Assembly: GCA_003254905.1 (NCBI GenBank) | Contig: QANU01019479.1 | Coordinates: forward strand, 3,234-67,233 | From: Nissolia schottii | Lineage: Eukaryota > Streptophyta > Magnoliopsida > Fabales > Fabaceae | Length of the DNA: 64,000 nt | Reading direction: 5' to 3' | Part shown: piece after piece, positions 39,974-62,342 of the stretch | How positions within the stretch are numbered: the first letter of the stretch is position 1 | How the letters are laid out: every line of letters begins with the position of its first letter | The notes under the pieces: model-generated | The model's database searches: none | Seen by the model: only the letters and a program-made list of their open reading frames with translations | Told to the model about the DNA's origin: nothing | Program-made: the position numbers and the translations under genes

Positions 39974-41386
39974 GGTGAAGTTTTGATGAGAACACAAATG
40001 GAGGCTGTCAAAGGACAATGCCAATTCCATGGAGTGGCCGGCATAATTAATCCAATTAGAAAATGTTAAGGAGCTAAACGCTCATCATACACGTCGAATT
40101 GGCAGTGATTTTCCCATTATATAATGTTTTTCATGCTTTTATTATTATGAGTCATACATGGCTTAACAGTTTCAGCTATGTTACAAACCTGGTGTGTATA
40201 GATAGGAGAGGGACGTATAGACGAAAAATATTAACAAATCAACATTTTTCAAAAGCTTAAATTGATTTTATATAGTCTCTTTACACTCTCTCACATAAAC
40301 TCTATACTAGACAACTTAGTTATAATAGCTCTGATATCATATTATCATTAATTATCTTTTTCAAAAATTTAAGCTAATGGACAAAGACACATAAATGATT
40401 TTATATAGTCTCCTAACATCACAGTTTAATAAAGTGTTATGTTATGTTAATGTTAAATGCAATGGCAATATTAATATATATATTATTTCAAAATTTTACA
40501 TAAATAAAATTACCGCTTATTTAAACTGTGACCGCAGCATCTTTATTTGGATGGCAAAATCTCGCTACGGTGGATTTTGATTTGTCTTGACTATGGTGAT
40601 GTTGAGGGAGCAACTACCCCTGTATAGTAATGTAATTAATGTTATAAAAGTCTATGGTGAAAATTGCTTTTGGGGCGTGTGTTTTTGTCATTGGAGTCTG
40701 ACTTGGCAATCAGGAAGTGAGGAATTGCAATAATTAAAACTCCATGTCATAGATTACTTCTGGTGAGGATAATGCCAATTGGAGTTTCTGAGAGAATGGA
40801 AATTGTTCAAATGGAGAATTCATACATGCTGGGACAGTTATTGCCCCTGATTTATTTTTTAAATGGAAATCTCTAGTATTTAAAACTCACTTAATTTTAT
40901 TTAATTTGGTTCAAGTTGTGTTAATCTATTATGGAAGAGAAAAAAATTCAGTGCTAATTTTTTATATTTACAATATTTAAACCTAAGACTTTACTTAAAG
41001 ACAATAAATACCAAATCACTTGAATTGTTTTTTTTTAATGTACTTTTTTTTTGGTAAGTGTTTTTTTTTAATGATAAGGTGTTTTCAAAGTTTTTTTTAG
41101 TAATATTTTAGAGAAAAACAATTCTAGAATTTACAACCATATTGAGGCAATGACTTTCTTGCTCATAAAAAATATGTAAAAATGAAACCGAGTGCTCATG
41201 AATTGGTGAAGTCTTTGGTGGTAGAAAGTGCTTCTTATTATTTAGGGTAAATTAAACCGAACAATTCTTATCGTTAGGAGATCAGTGCCGCCTCGATATA
41301 TAAATAAAAGGGGTCCACGTAGACTTTGCTTAGAGGACGTGGGATTGAATAACTTAAATCAATCAAATATTAGTTTAATTAAGTTT
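39974..41386. other. GRAS upstream region and intergenic DNA
   Basis: AT-rich with no gene. The phrase GATTTTATATAGTCTC recurs at 40264 and 40398, about 134 bases apart, a small direct repeat. Confidence 0.4.
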
Positions 41387-41825
41387 TTAATTTATGTAAT
41401 ATTAAAAAGTTTGTGTTACCACCATTTGTAAAAGTTTTGGTTCCTATAAATTTTTTTGTTCGTTTTTAGTTCCTATCGTCAGTTTGGGTGAGACGGCGCT
41501 ATGTGACAGTTAACTTCGCCACGTGGCATGTCATGTGACGTGCCACGTGGCATGCCATGTGGCATGCCAAGCCAAATGACACGTTCCATGATGTGCCACG
41601 TGGCATAACCCAAAATATCAAGGGTTAAATGAGTTTTTAGTCCTTGTAATATCAAAAATTTTATTTTTGGTCCCTCAAAAATTTTTTGTTTGAATTGAGT
41701 CTTGTAAAAAAAATTTGTTCGTTTTTAGTTCCTATAAAAACTTTTAGTCTTTGGCGTCAATTTGAGTTGGACAGCTCTGATATGACTGTTAACTTTGCCA
41801 CATGACGTGCCGCTACATCTCGAAA
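41387..41825 (+). mobile_element. Two tandem half-copies of the GGGTTAAATATG MITE, rich in G-boxes
   Basis: The second unit starts at 41622 with GGGTTAAATGAGTTTTTAG and repeats the order of the first (AGTTTTTAATTTATGTAATA onwards at 41387). Both carry TTGTTCGTTTTTAGTTCCTA and then GTTAACTT.GCCAC. The first unit holds three GCCACGTGGC palindromes, at 41518-41527, 41542-41551 and 41595-41604, plus extra ACGTG cores. Both lack the matching right end. Confidence 0.65.
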
Positions 41826-41997
41826 CCGCCCTCTCTCGACCACTACATACAAACAGGATGCTTCTTCAAATCGCCCTTTCTCCCTTCCCACACTCTCATC
41901 CCTCACCTTAAAAACTCCCTCTCCCGCACTGTCTCCGTCTTCCCCATTCATGATCTTCAATTCTGAATTTTACCCATCCGTTAATAGTCTGTGCTAC

Positions 41998-42260
41998 TTA
42001 CTTAGCATCAATTAAAATTCTTGTTGCTTCCATTGAGATTCCTTTGATTGTTGATTCATCAATTTGAACCACCTCACCCCATTTTTTGCCCATTTTTCTG
42101 AAGTTCCTCTCTGACCACGCCAATGGAAGCATACGATGACACTCAATCCACTTTCTTCTAATCTGATAGACTTCACCTTCAGACCGTCTATGGACGTCTT
42201 CAAAATATTGTCGTAGAACATCACCCCCCCCTTTTAATTCTAATTCCCTATTCATCTCTT
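41998..42260 (-). mobile_element. LINE ORF1 fragment (DUF4283-like)
   Basis: The minus frame reads VYQIRRKWIECHRMLPLAWS, then NFRKMGKKWGEVVQIDEST and TRILIDAK. This is the W-IECxGxPLHAWS...F.KIGKxWGEVxxxDE.T pattern of the DUF4283/ORF1 region of plant L1 LINEs. Only this piece is recognisable; a GC-richer stretch at 41820-41960 may continue it. Confidence 0.7.
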
Positions 42261-44639
42261 TTATTCAAGTCCTATTGATCTATGGAACTAACCATTATCA
42301 TCTCTATTCATACCCTATATATTACACTTCCCTCATACCATACCTTACTCAGTTACTCTAATTCTGGTGTTCATAGCTTGTTCCATGGAATTGTTTGAAT
42401 TTTGTTTTTAAGAGGAATTGAAATCGCGATTTAGTTTATTATATTGTTTCTGCATTCAGCTCTCTATTGTGATTTCTCACTTAACTCATTGATATAAATC
42501 TCCCCAAATTTTAAATTTTTTCTCCCCAACAAATAATTTGGCCCGTGAGTCGAGCTTGTTCAAAAAAGCAGGGCAGAGGATATACTCCTCTTCCCCGCTT
42601 TTTCTTTTAAAATGAAAAATCCTCACATTCCAACTCTAAGTCATCAGGAATCTTTACGGATATCCCTGAGAACAAATTATGAATGACATCCCTGTCAATA
42701 TGACTATTAAAACATATTTCAACCATTCATTAAATCATATATTAAAACAACCTTTTAGATGAAAGTGATGGCTATATATTAGTTTATTCTAACTGTAGGG
42801 GCATTGAGCGACCGTCCAATGTATTTTACCAAGCAACAATGACAGTTTAATATATAAAGCTTTTTGTTTTATTTTTTCCTAGAATGCAGCCCTCTTAGTA
42901 ATCAATTAAGAACAAATAGTTAATGATGATTGATTCGTAACTTGCCGACTTGTAGTGTTGTATGATTGTGGATTAAAAGTTCAGATTCTTAAGCTAATAA
43001 TAACAGAGTTCAAATTCCATGCCTGGCTGTCATTTAGTTAAATTATTTCATATGCATAATTTTTTAAGTAATAAATGAAATAATTTGTCTTTATTTATGT
43101 GATAAAATTTGGTTGGATGAAAGTTTAAAAATATTATACAATATCAATGCATAATAATTAAATTCATAATAATATAATTAAATGACAAGATACATGAGAA
43201 AAGATATCCGAGTCTGTGGCTGGTTCATGTGTTCACATGATATTGTCTTTTTTGTCATTTTGATATTTTCCATTTCAAGACTGATTCAGTTGTAATATCT
43301 TAGCTGAATGATTTTGTCTATAAAGTTAGAGTTGGTGCAGCTAAAAGCTAGCTACACTCATAATTTTTTTTATAAAAAAAACTCATGTTCAAATTTAGAG
43401 GAAAAAAACAATTGTTTTGTTAGAAGAATGGTTAGGGATACTTCAAATACAAAAATACAAAATATAAAAGTAATTTATTATTTTTTATTAATCTAATTCA
43501 AGTTGATTTAGCTTTATATAATGATAAAATTTTGTTTCTGTGTTAATTGTTTTATTCATAAAACTCAAACAAAACTTTTATTTAAAAAAAAAATTGGTCG
43601 AATCATATCAATTAACTAATTGAATATAGAATATTTAATTTCGATTTCAGGAAGGGAAAAATAGATGAAACCATGGAACCGTTCCAAGGCATGGACTAGA
43701 AAAGTGTTAGTAGTAACCGTAATGTTTAGAGAAATCAAATGTTCAAATTCGGCTAAAGGAGCCAGTCCTAATGTGCTACATGAAAACAACAAAAGTTAGA
43801 TGTATAAAGAGAAAACAGACGCACCGAAACGTTCAAATTTTTTTCAGATTTTGTAGCTGAAATTTCCTTTTGCAATGACACAAAATTAACAGTGTGTTAC
43901 CACAAAAATCACTTCTCGACTAATGCGTACGTGTCAATCATAGAATGAAAAAGTAACTGATCCATAACTAGGCGATTTTACCAAAAAAAGGGGACACAAC
44001 CCTTTGGTTATGGATTCTCCAAGTACTAGAACGATAAACAAGTCTTTGGATAAAGGCCAAATTGTGGAATGAGAACAACACTTGCATTAATCAATAACCA
44101 TCATTCACACCAAATCCACAAACTTTGAGTAGAGTTCTGGTGGAAAATTAAACTACTATCTAACTAATTGATTAAAAGTACGTAAAAAAAAGTAACCAAT
44201 AGTAAAATTTGTGTTGAGATCTCCCTTATCTCCTTAGCTTTGTGCGCTTAAATACCCTTCAGCAAATCACCATGTTCCCCTCATGGTGTAACTTCCAACT
44301 CCACCATGTCTCCTTGGCAAATAACTGCATTGCCCTCGTGGTAGCTTCACTACATAGCAAAAACCATCTCACAATGGCCAATGAAACTGCCCACTCTGAA
44401 AACAACTCCTCAGGATAACAAATCCGTTTAGTCGTTCGTGCATGATTATCTTCACATTCCATTACTGTCTCAGCTAAAGTCTTTACACCAAGCGGTTTCC
44501 CTAGTCGTGAGATACCTTAGCTTTTATGCTTCTTCTTGCCTAGCTGTGGTTTTCTTCTAATCCCTCGGTTAAAGCATATTTCAAATCTGAAATTTGAGTG
44601 GTAACATGGTGTAAAAAAAATTATTTTAATAAATGTAAT
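42261..44639. other. Intergenic AT-rich DNA, no gene seen
   Basis: A 67-codon minus frame at 44259-44462 (EELFSEWAVSLAIVRWFLL onward) looks protein-like, but I cannot assign it. Otherwise only short chance frames. Confidence 0.35.
42563..42603. repeat. Compact hairpin
   Basis: AAAAAGCAGGGCAGAGGA, loop TATAC, then TCCTCTTCCCCGCTTTTT: 18-base arms with two mismatches and a 5-base loop. Confidence 0.7.
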
Positions 44640-44900
44640 AGTTACCTAACCTTGCTATTAGGGATGAGAACAAGTCAAGCTAAGTCCTTAATATGTCGAG
44701 CATGTCTCATTAGTTTTTGGCCTGGTTTGACCTGTTAACTATCAAAGACTATTTTTTAGCCTGGTCTGGCCTGGAGCTTGATAAGCCTGTTTGTATATTT
44801 TTTTTATTATAAAAAATCTTTTGTTTGGCCTATTACTATGATTTGTTACTGTGACCTGTTACACAATCAATAACACAACATTCAATAATATTAATCAACC
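44640..44900. repeat. Possible hAT-like nonautonomous element
   Basis: Starts near TTAGGGATGAGAACAAG and contains repeated GGCCTGGTTTGACC, GCCTGGTCTGGCCTGGAG and GGCCTATTAC phrases, reminiscent of nonautonomous hAT elements of dicots with AGGC/GGCCTG-rich subterminal repeats. Ends and target duplication not seen. Confidence 0.35.
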
Positions 44901-46135
44901 ATCTTTCAAGATATAAGCCCGAAACATACAAGACCAATAATATTCAAATACCTTCCTAGATCTAAGCCTGAAACATTACCTAAATTATATTAATAAATAT
45001 GATTGCATAAAATATTACAAAAAGTTATATTAGTTTAATGGTTAAGACATTATCTTGATATGGTGATTGTCTTTAGTTCAAGTTTAACTGAAGGTAATAT
45101 AAGTTTATTTTTTTAGTATACTAAACTCTATTCGATATCATCGTCCAACATCAACTCCAATAGCTTCTTATTGCCAGCAATTGTTTTGATCTGATCTTTT
45201 TTCGATTTTTTTTAGAGGGGGAATCATTTCTAATCATTGATGATTTGGTAAAAGATTACAATCATCTAAAAACAATCATCAATTAAATTAGCTAATTTCG
45301 CTAAACCATCTACAATTTGATTCCCGTTTCTCTTTGTGCGAGAGAAAGTGCAATCTAAAAATTTTTGTCCAAGCGTTCTACAATCTGCTGCAAATACATG
45401 GAAGTAGGTATTGTGGTTGAGCCTCTCATTGATGCTGCGTATCAATGCCAGGTTATCGGATTTTTCTTCCAACGTAAAGAAAAGGAGCTCCTGAGATAAT
45501 ATGAGCCCATATCTTTGTGTGACCCACTGACTCTTGAACCAATAAACAGTGAGGGAAAAGGGTGGTAACATGATGCCACTTGAAAAGAGATGAAGCATTG
45601 TCTAACCATTGGTGTTGCACCTGGTCAATCAGGTCAGGTCAGAGACTATTGCATCCTCATCCAGGCGAGACGGGGGAGACCACAATCTATTTCCATTCTG
45701 TGATGGCAGACAACTATCTCGCCATATGTATATGCTCTTGCTCCAACCAATCCTCCACTATCCACCCTTCTTAAGAACCCGCAACCGCAGCATCAGGAAC
45801 AATCTGCTGGGGAAAATATCTACATTTCAACACTCTAGCCATCGAACTATCAAGGGATTGGAGAATTCTGGAATCTCATTCCCCCCTCCCCATGCTTCCT
45901 CTCACATAATTTATCCCATTTGGACCAATGTATTTTCCGCTCCCCATTTTTGCTACCATGCCAAAATCTGCTCATAAATGGTGATTTTTTCCCCCCCTTT
46001 TTGGGTAGGCTTCAAATGGCTAAAAAATTTATATATAATATAAAGATTAAGAAATTACTAAATTGTGGTCTTTTTGTAGACATTATTAAAATGTGATCTT
46101 CTTTTATAAATGGCCACCATTTATGAAAAATTATT

Positions 46136-46196
46136 TAATAATAATAATAATAAATAATAATAATAATAAAAAATAATAACAATATATATATATATA
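46136..46196. repeat. AAT and AT microsatellites
   Basis: A run of TAA/AAT triplets with single interruptions, followed by a TATATATATATATA run, next to the MITE in the LINE. Confidence 0.9.
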
Positions 46197-46277
46197 AATC
46201 ATCACATTTGTAACAATTTATATATTTTATTATTATTTACTATTTTTTATTATAACTTGTATATTTATTATTTTTTT

Positions 46278-46636
46278 GGGTTAAATATGTTTTTAGTCCT
46301 TAAAAAATTACAAATTTTGTGTTTTACCCTTAAAAAAAATTTGTTAGAAAATAGTCCATAACAATTGTTTTTTGTAAGATTTAATCACTACCGTCAAGTT
46401 GGATTATTAAATGCTAACGTGGCAGGCCATGTGTCCACACAAAATTGACACGTGGCATTGCACATGACCTATCACATAGCCAAGTTAATTGTCAAATTAG
46501 CAATTAACAGCCCAACTTGACTGTAGAACTAAATCCAACAAAAAAAATTTGCTAATGACTATTTCTTATTAAAAAAAAAATTCAAGAGTAAATACAAAAT
46601 TTGTAATTTTTCAAAGAACAAAAACATATTTAACCC
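46278..46636. mobile_element. Complete 359 bp MITE (GGGTTAAATATG ends, MULE-like)
   Basis: Left end GGGTTAAATATGTTTTTAG, right end AAAACATATTTAACCC. The flanks TATTTTTTT (46269-46277) and TATTTTTTA (46637-46645) match at 8 of 9 bases, as a Mutator-type 9 bp duplication would. The interior has CTAACGTGGCAGG and GACACGTGGCATTG, the ACGTG cores also found in sibling copies. It sits in the reverse transcriptase part of the L1. Confidence 0.85.
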
Positions 46637-47459
46637 TATTTTTTATTATTATTTTAATAATCTTGGGCAATCACAATATTATCTGCAGTGCTACACCCTA
46701 GAATCCAGCTGTTCTAAAAAGAACCCACCACACTCATGGGAAAGGTTGAATTTGATTAACCTGGACTTTAGTAATCAGGTTATACAACACATTACACAAA
46801 CTGATAAGCCTCAAATGAGTGAAACGAGTAGGAGAATCCACTTTCGGGATGAGAAAAATAAGAGTTTCAACCAAGCGATCATCAAAAGAACCAGTTTGAA
46901 ATGCATTTTGGACTTGAAGCCAAACACCATCCCCAAGCATATCCCAATACCTTTAAAGAAAAAAGGCTAGAACTCATTGACCTCTAAAGCCAAGCCTCAT
47001 AAACCGTAAAGCCTGCCAAACCTCATCCTTAGAAACTGTTTCCAAAAGCTTCATGTGGGCCTCAAGAGGAATAGGGGATACTGTGGGCATGGAGTTTGCA
47101 CGCAAATCACAACTTAGGATATAAAGAGTTTCTTAAAACAATTGAGAGCCTTTCACTAAAGAACCTACGAATCTGAACGCCAAAAATCTCCATCAAAAAA
47201 CAACCCCCTGTTTTATTTCTCATCCTTTGAATCACCTTGCGAGTATGGAAGAACTCTATTCCTATCCCCAAATCGAACCCACTATTCTCGGGATTTTTGG
47301 AACAAAAGCACTTTCTCTTGGTAGAGAACTTGTGCAAATTTCCATTTGAGATCACGCTCCAACATACAAAGATCATGAGACTCATGTCTCTCTAGACAAC
47401 ACCCAGCCCTAACTATACAAGCCTCTAGAAGATGTTTTCACCAGAAAATATACCAAAGA

Positions 47460-49390
47460 TGTGACGAACTAAAAAAAAAGGCACATCTCGCACGAGATGT
47501 GTTCATCTCACGCAAGATGCAAGGTAGACAAGCTGAGGCACTGCAGCGTCCCTTGCGCGCTCCAACGCGTCGCTGCTGACCAGAAAACCCTTGTTTCACA
47601 TTTTTGGACCAGGAGAAGTACCGGCCCGCCCCTTCAACCATCCCTTCTCCTATAAAGAAAGCTCTCATCCCCACATTCCAATTCGCTCAAAACTTTAGAC
47701 TCTTCTACTCTCTTAGAAAGAGTTTCTGCTCGGTTTTCTTCTCTCCCTCTTGTGAAGATACAAAGTCTTCACCTAGATAGGTAGCCAGTCCTTTTTAGGA
47801 TGGCCTAAGGTAGTAGGCCCCGGTGCTGCCACCGTGTTGGTGGCGGCCCCGGTAGTTCGCAAGATGCTATAGTGATGCCAGATGGCTACCGTGGGGCCCG
47901 CCAGTTAAAAGATTTCTTTATGGGTTTTTGATGGTGGTTTTGTTCGCTTTCTAGGTACCAAGGCCACACCGCTTAGAGCCCCTAGTGCTAGTGGTCCTCC
48001 TTTCCATGACATTCCAAGTGAGTGACAGTCTCAGTGCGTCGATGGACCCACTTTGGTGGTCCATCAATAGAGTCAATTGTGCCATAGCATGCTAGTAGTT
48101 ATTTAGTTATTCATATACATGTTCAGTAGATGTCATGCTTATGTGATATATTATATGTCATGTGTTTATGCTTATGTTATACTATGATATGCTATGTTAG
48201 GACAAAGACCTAGACCCTTAGACATGATATCCCTTAGAATTTTTTGGTTAGGCTTATATAATAAGACCTTAAGTAAAGACTCTGGTTAAGGCATGGACCC
48301 TAACAAGGGGTAGGTTCTGGTTAAGGCAAGACTTAGTACTTAAGATGTTCGTTTGTGACGCAACTCTCTTACTTGGGAATCCTGTCCTAAGTGTGGGACC
48401 TTAGTCCTTGAGTCTAGATTAATAATAAGATTAACTAAGTAGGACACACTTGTCATAATCAGTAGTCTTGGGCCTTAACAACATGGTAATCAAAGACAAC
48501 TCCCTAAAAGACTTCACGAACAGTAGATTCTACAGTAGATGACCTAGAGCAGTAAGAGATCCTACGATCTCATAACCCAAACCCAGCAGTAGATAGATGT
48601 GAGTGTCAGGCTCTTCAGTTACGGCATGTGTGCCCTGTCAGACTCCCGAGTGCAACGCTCCTCAAACTTAGGATATACGTACCCTCACAGATATTTGGGT
48701 TGCGTGCATACCGAAACCACCCATATTTATCTTGGTGAAGTAAGGTTGAGCTGCGACTCCCTTGAATTGCGCCCCTCCGCCAGGGACGTGGGCATACGTA
48801 CATTGACCAATTTTGCTTTCCAGTAACTAATTCAGTTCACTCAGTTATTCAGTACCTTCAACTTATTCAGTATGTGTAGTTCATCTAGTTTCTTTCAAAT
48901 ACCAGTTATATAATATGCTTGTTGTTATACATGTTCCTTTGGTACATTTGTATGTATCTAGTCAGTCAGCAATACTTGCTATTTGAGTGGTATCGAGGTA
49001 CCTATCACTGAGTTGACAACTCACCCCTCTGTCGATAACATTTTTAGAATCGGTTGAGGATAGTGAGAACAATTTGCTCGTCCAGTGAGCGAGGATTTCA
49101 GACATTAGTGGTAAGCTCTGCTTCGCAGTGGGGGCTACCCGAGTATTTACAGTAATGCTCTAAACACCTAGGACAGGGTCCTTATTTAGTATTCACGTAT
49201 TTCATTTTCAGACATTGAAATTATGTAAAATCATTATTATTTTTCAGTTCAGTTACATGTAAACAGTTATTCAGTTAGTTTTTAATAAATAAAGTTATTT
49301 TCATCATTATGAGCATTTAATACATGTTTAATATGCCACGTCGTAGGGTAGTAGCCCTACGTGCGGTCATTCCTAAGTTAAGGCGTGACA
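47460..49390. mobile_element. Solo LTR, 1931 bp, probably Ty3/gypsy type
   Basis: Begins TGTGACGAAC and ends GGCGTGACA, with the usual TG...CA borders, between identical 5 bp target duplications AAAGA (47455-47459 and 49391-49395). Only one LTR remains, so the element is broken, most simply by recombination between its two LTRs. A TATAAAG box lies at 47650-47656 and an AATAAATAAAG phrase near 49285-49295. The early part holds the palindrome CACATCTCG..CGAGATGTG. The unchanged target duplication suggests a fairly young insertion, later than the L1 it interrupts. Family assignment rests on length and style only. Confidence 0.85.
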
Positions 49391-50970
49391 AAAGAGCTCC
49401 ATATTAAACATAAGAGAATCATCCTTTATAGCCTCCAAACCATCCGAAACCGTAATATGAACAAACTCATGGTAAGCTGGATGTGAAGCCCAGGCAGCCT
49501 CAAATCGCCATAGCGAAGAAGAAGAGGGTTATGATCATAGTAACAACGCGAGATTACCTTGAAACAAGCTTGAGGAAATTTGAGCCTCCAATCACAATCA
49601 ACCATAGCTCTATCAAGCCTCTTCCAAACCGTAGGCTCTCCCCTAGAGGATTTGTACCAAGTGAACTTACTTCATACAATGCCAAAATCAATCATACCAT
49701 ATTCTTCCAAATAATTAGCAAACACATAGGCTATAGAACGAAGGAAACCGCAACTCTTCACTTTATCCCCAAAAAAGATTTCATCGAAATCACTAATAGC
49801 CACCCAGGGAGAATGAATATTCCCTCATAAAGAACATAAATGATCCCGCAACATGTTACGAACAGATGGCACCGACGTGCATATATGGCGGTAAAAATCT
49901 AGGACTGTTTGCCATTACCAAATTGCACAAAAGTAGCTTGATGCATATACACCTTTCGTCACAAACTCCTTCACAGCTTGTGTCTATTTTTGCATGTTAC
50001 TGTTATTCTGGTCTGCATGCGATGCACAAACAAACAATAGGCTTAGGAACGTATGTTGTTGTCAGTGTTGCATGGCCCATAGGAGCATTCCCTTTGTTTG
50101 TCACATGATTAGTCAGTCCGTTTGTGGACCTCTCCTATTGTCAAACATGTTTGAATTTAAATTTGGACGAGATCTCTTGCGATTCTTAACCTTAATTTTC
50201 CCATGGCTAATAGGTGTGTTGTTCCCCCTCTGATTGGCCACATTATCCGTGAAGCAAATTGTGCCTTCGCCATTGTCTCGTCTTCGTGGCAAGGTCCACC
50301 TTGATCAGTTTTCCAATACTCAAGCACGGAATTTGATCATCTCCTCCTCATAGTATAGGGGATTAAGACCGGGAAATCGAATCCAAACCATTGTACTCCC
50401 AAAACATTTCTCACAAGGATTAAAAGAATTGGACCCAAGTCTTAACTGCTAGATATTTGGCATTGATCCCAGCAATAACCTTCTCACAAACTTCACCAGA
50501 AAATACTCATTATCAACATTCAACTCATCATAACCACCCTTAGTCCTCTAAAGACTCTAGTTAATTTCCTTTCAAGATATGGTAACTAACAACATATATA
50601 CCTGCCTAACAATTTAATTACCAAAGCATCCTTCCATAGTTGGGATAGCGTAACAATCACACTATCATCATTCCGAGCCATACAAGCTTTGTTGATAGCC
50701 ACAAAATATTCTTCTACCCTAAAAGATGAAACCGCCCCCCTCACTCCCACCCACATATCATGAAAGGAGATCTTCTTCACCTGCCTCCATCCAACCACTT
50801 CCCCGCTTCCACCCTCCGAACACCATGTGCACACCAACCCCACTCTCCCCTTTACCTCCCTCTTCCATACCACAAGTCTCGCCATATTTCTCCCTCGCTC
50901 CGTCTATCTCACCGTCCTCCATTTATGATTTCTCATATCAAATCAGCAAGCAATGCTAACAGCAATAGAA

Positions 50971-51524
50971 ATAGTTACCCATAACAAATTACAGATTAAG
51001 GAAATTAAGGGGAAAAAAACTAATAATAATTCACAAAGGTCACTTTCAGCACAATTAACTTGTCAGTCATTACACTCCAGTGCTACAAACGGGGACAAAT
51101 GCTTTGCTATCATTATTGTAAAAGTAAACACGAATATATATACACATGTTATCCGGTTTCATTGACATAGGGTATCTGTTCAGAGTCTAACATATTTGCC
51201 AAGAAGGCACAGGGTAAGAGATTTTTACAATTCAATAGCTGTGGCCACTGACAAAAAGGACTCATCCAAAGCCAGCTTGAGGATAATTGGTTGATTCAAG
51301 ACACAACAGCACTCTTTTTTCTTCTGACTTTCCTCATAAACCATTAGTGTAGTAAGCAGCACCAGTGATTTTAAACATGTAACTACACAGCACTATTGTT
51401 CCTTGACCTTTTCCTCATAACCATTAGTGTAGTAAGTATCAACAGTTATATTAAACATGTAACTAGTCAAAATGATATAGGCATGAGTTATTTTGGCTCC
51501 AACGTTGTCACAAGATTGCCCTTG
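50971..51524. other. 3' flank of the NDR kinase gene
   Basis: About 550 bases between the L1 and the stop codon at 51525, likely holding the 3' untranslated region. The phrase CCATTAGTGTAGTAAG recurs at 51343 and 51421 with similar surroundings, a 78-base tandem duplication. Confidence 0.45.
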
Positions 51525-62064
<10,540 letters not shown>

Positions 62065-62342
62065 TTCCTCACTTCAGTGGCCACACTTCAATCACTAGCA
62101 ATCATCCTTATGCCCATTACCAAAATAATAAATGAATAAACACAACTACTACTACTACTACTAAGTCTTATTCAGTGATAGTGTTTTGTGATAATAAATA
62201 AGTCAATAAAAAAAATTAAAAAAATTACTGCTATAGATATCTGCATCAATTGGAGCAGAGTCAGGGCGATGATTCCAACATAAACAAAGAAAATAAAACC
62301 CTATTTCAAGAAAAAACAAATATGTGTGTGTGGTGGGGGGGG
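62065..62342 (-). promoter_or_regulatory. 5' flank of the NDR kinase gene
   Basis: Upstream of the ATG at 62064 lies an ACT triplet run (62145-62161) and then a TGTGTGTGTGG plus poly(G) stretch that abuts the assembly gap, so the promoter is at least partly unseen. Confidence 0.4.

Larger units (their letters stand above)
45230..50970 (-). mobile_element. Decayed L1-type LINE with two nested insertions
   Basis: Reading on the minus strand, parts occur in L1 order. ORF1-like DUF4283 region: 50885-50100 (VGWRQVKKISFHDMWVGVRG, FRVEEYFVAINKA). Endonuclease C-terminal half: about 49880-49500 (GNIHSPWVAISDF, SKFTWYKSSRGEPTVWKRLD). Pre-RT region: 47385-47100. Reverse transcriptase start: 46940-46640 (DRLVETLIFLIPKVDSPTRF, then STADNIVIAQ). 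Zinc-finger remnants: about 45980-45600. RNase H: 45598-45266 (KSDNLALIRSINERLNHN, FSRTKRNGNQIVDGLAKLA). The central RT core is lost or disrupted where a MITE (46278-46636) and AT repeats sit. An LTR element (47460-49390) is inserted between endonuclease and RT. Many stops and frameshifts show it is long dead. Confidence 0.82.

Noticed and set aside
40330-40347. GCTCTGATATCATATTA, like the complement of a copia primer-binding site
   Set aside because: No LTR borders or other element parts could be found around it, so a single short match is not enough.
41757-41960. 67-codon minus frame next to the LINE ORF1 fragment
   Set aside because: May be continuous with the LINE relic but shows no ORF1 motif, so it is not called as a gene.
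45030-45085. tRNA-like phrase TTAGTTTAATGGTTAAGAC...TAGTTCAAG
   Set aside because: Boxes are too degenerate and no cloverleaf could be drawn; not called as a tRNA or SINE.
48599-48826. Two overlapping frames of 75 and 62 codons
   Set aside because: They lie inside the solo LTR, which is non-coding; both look like chance.
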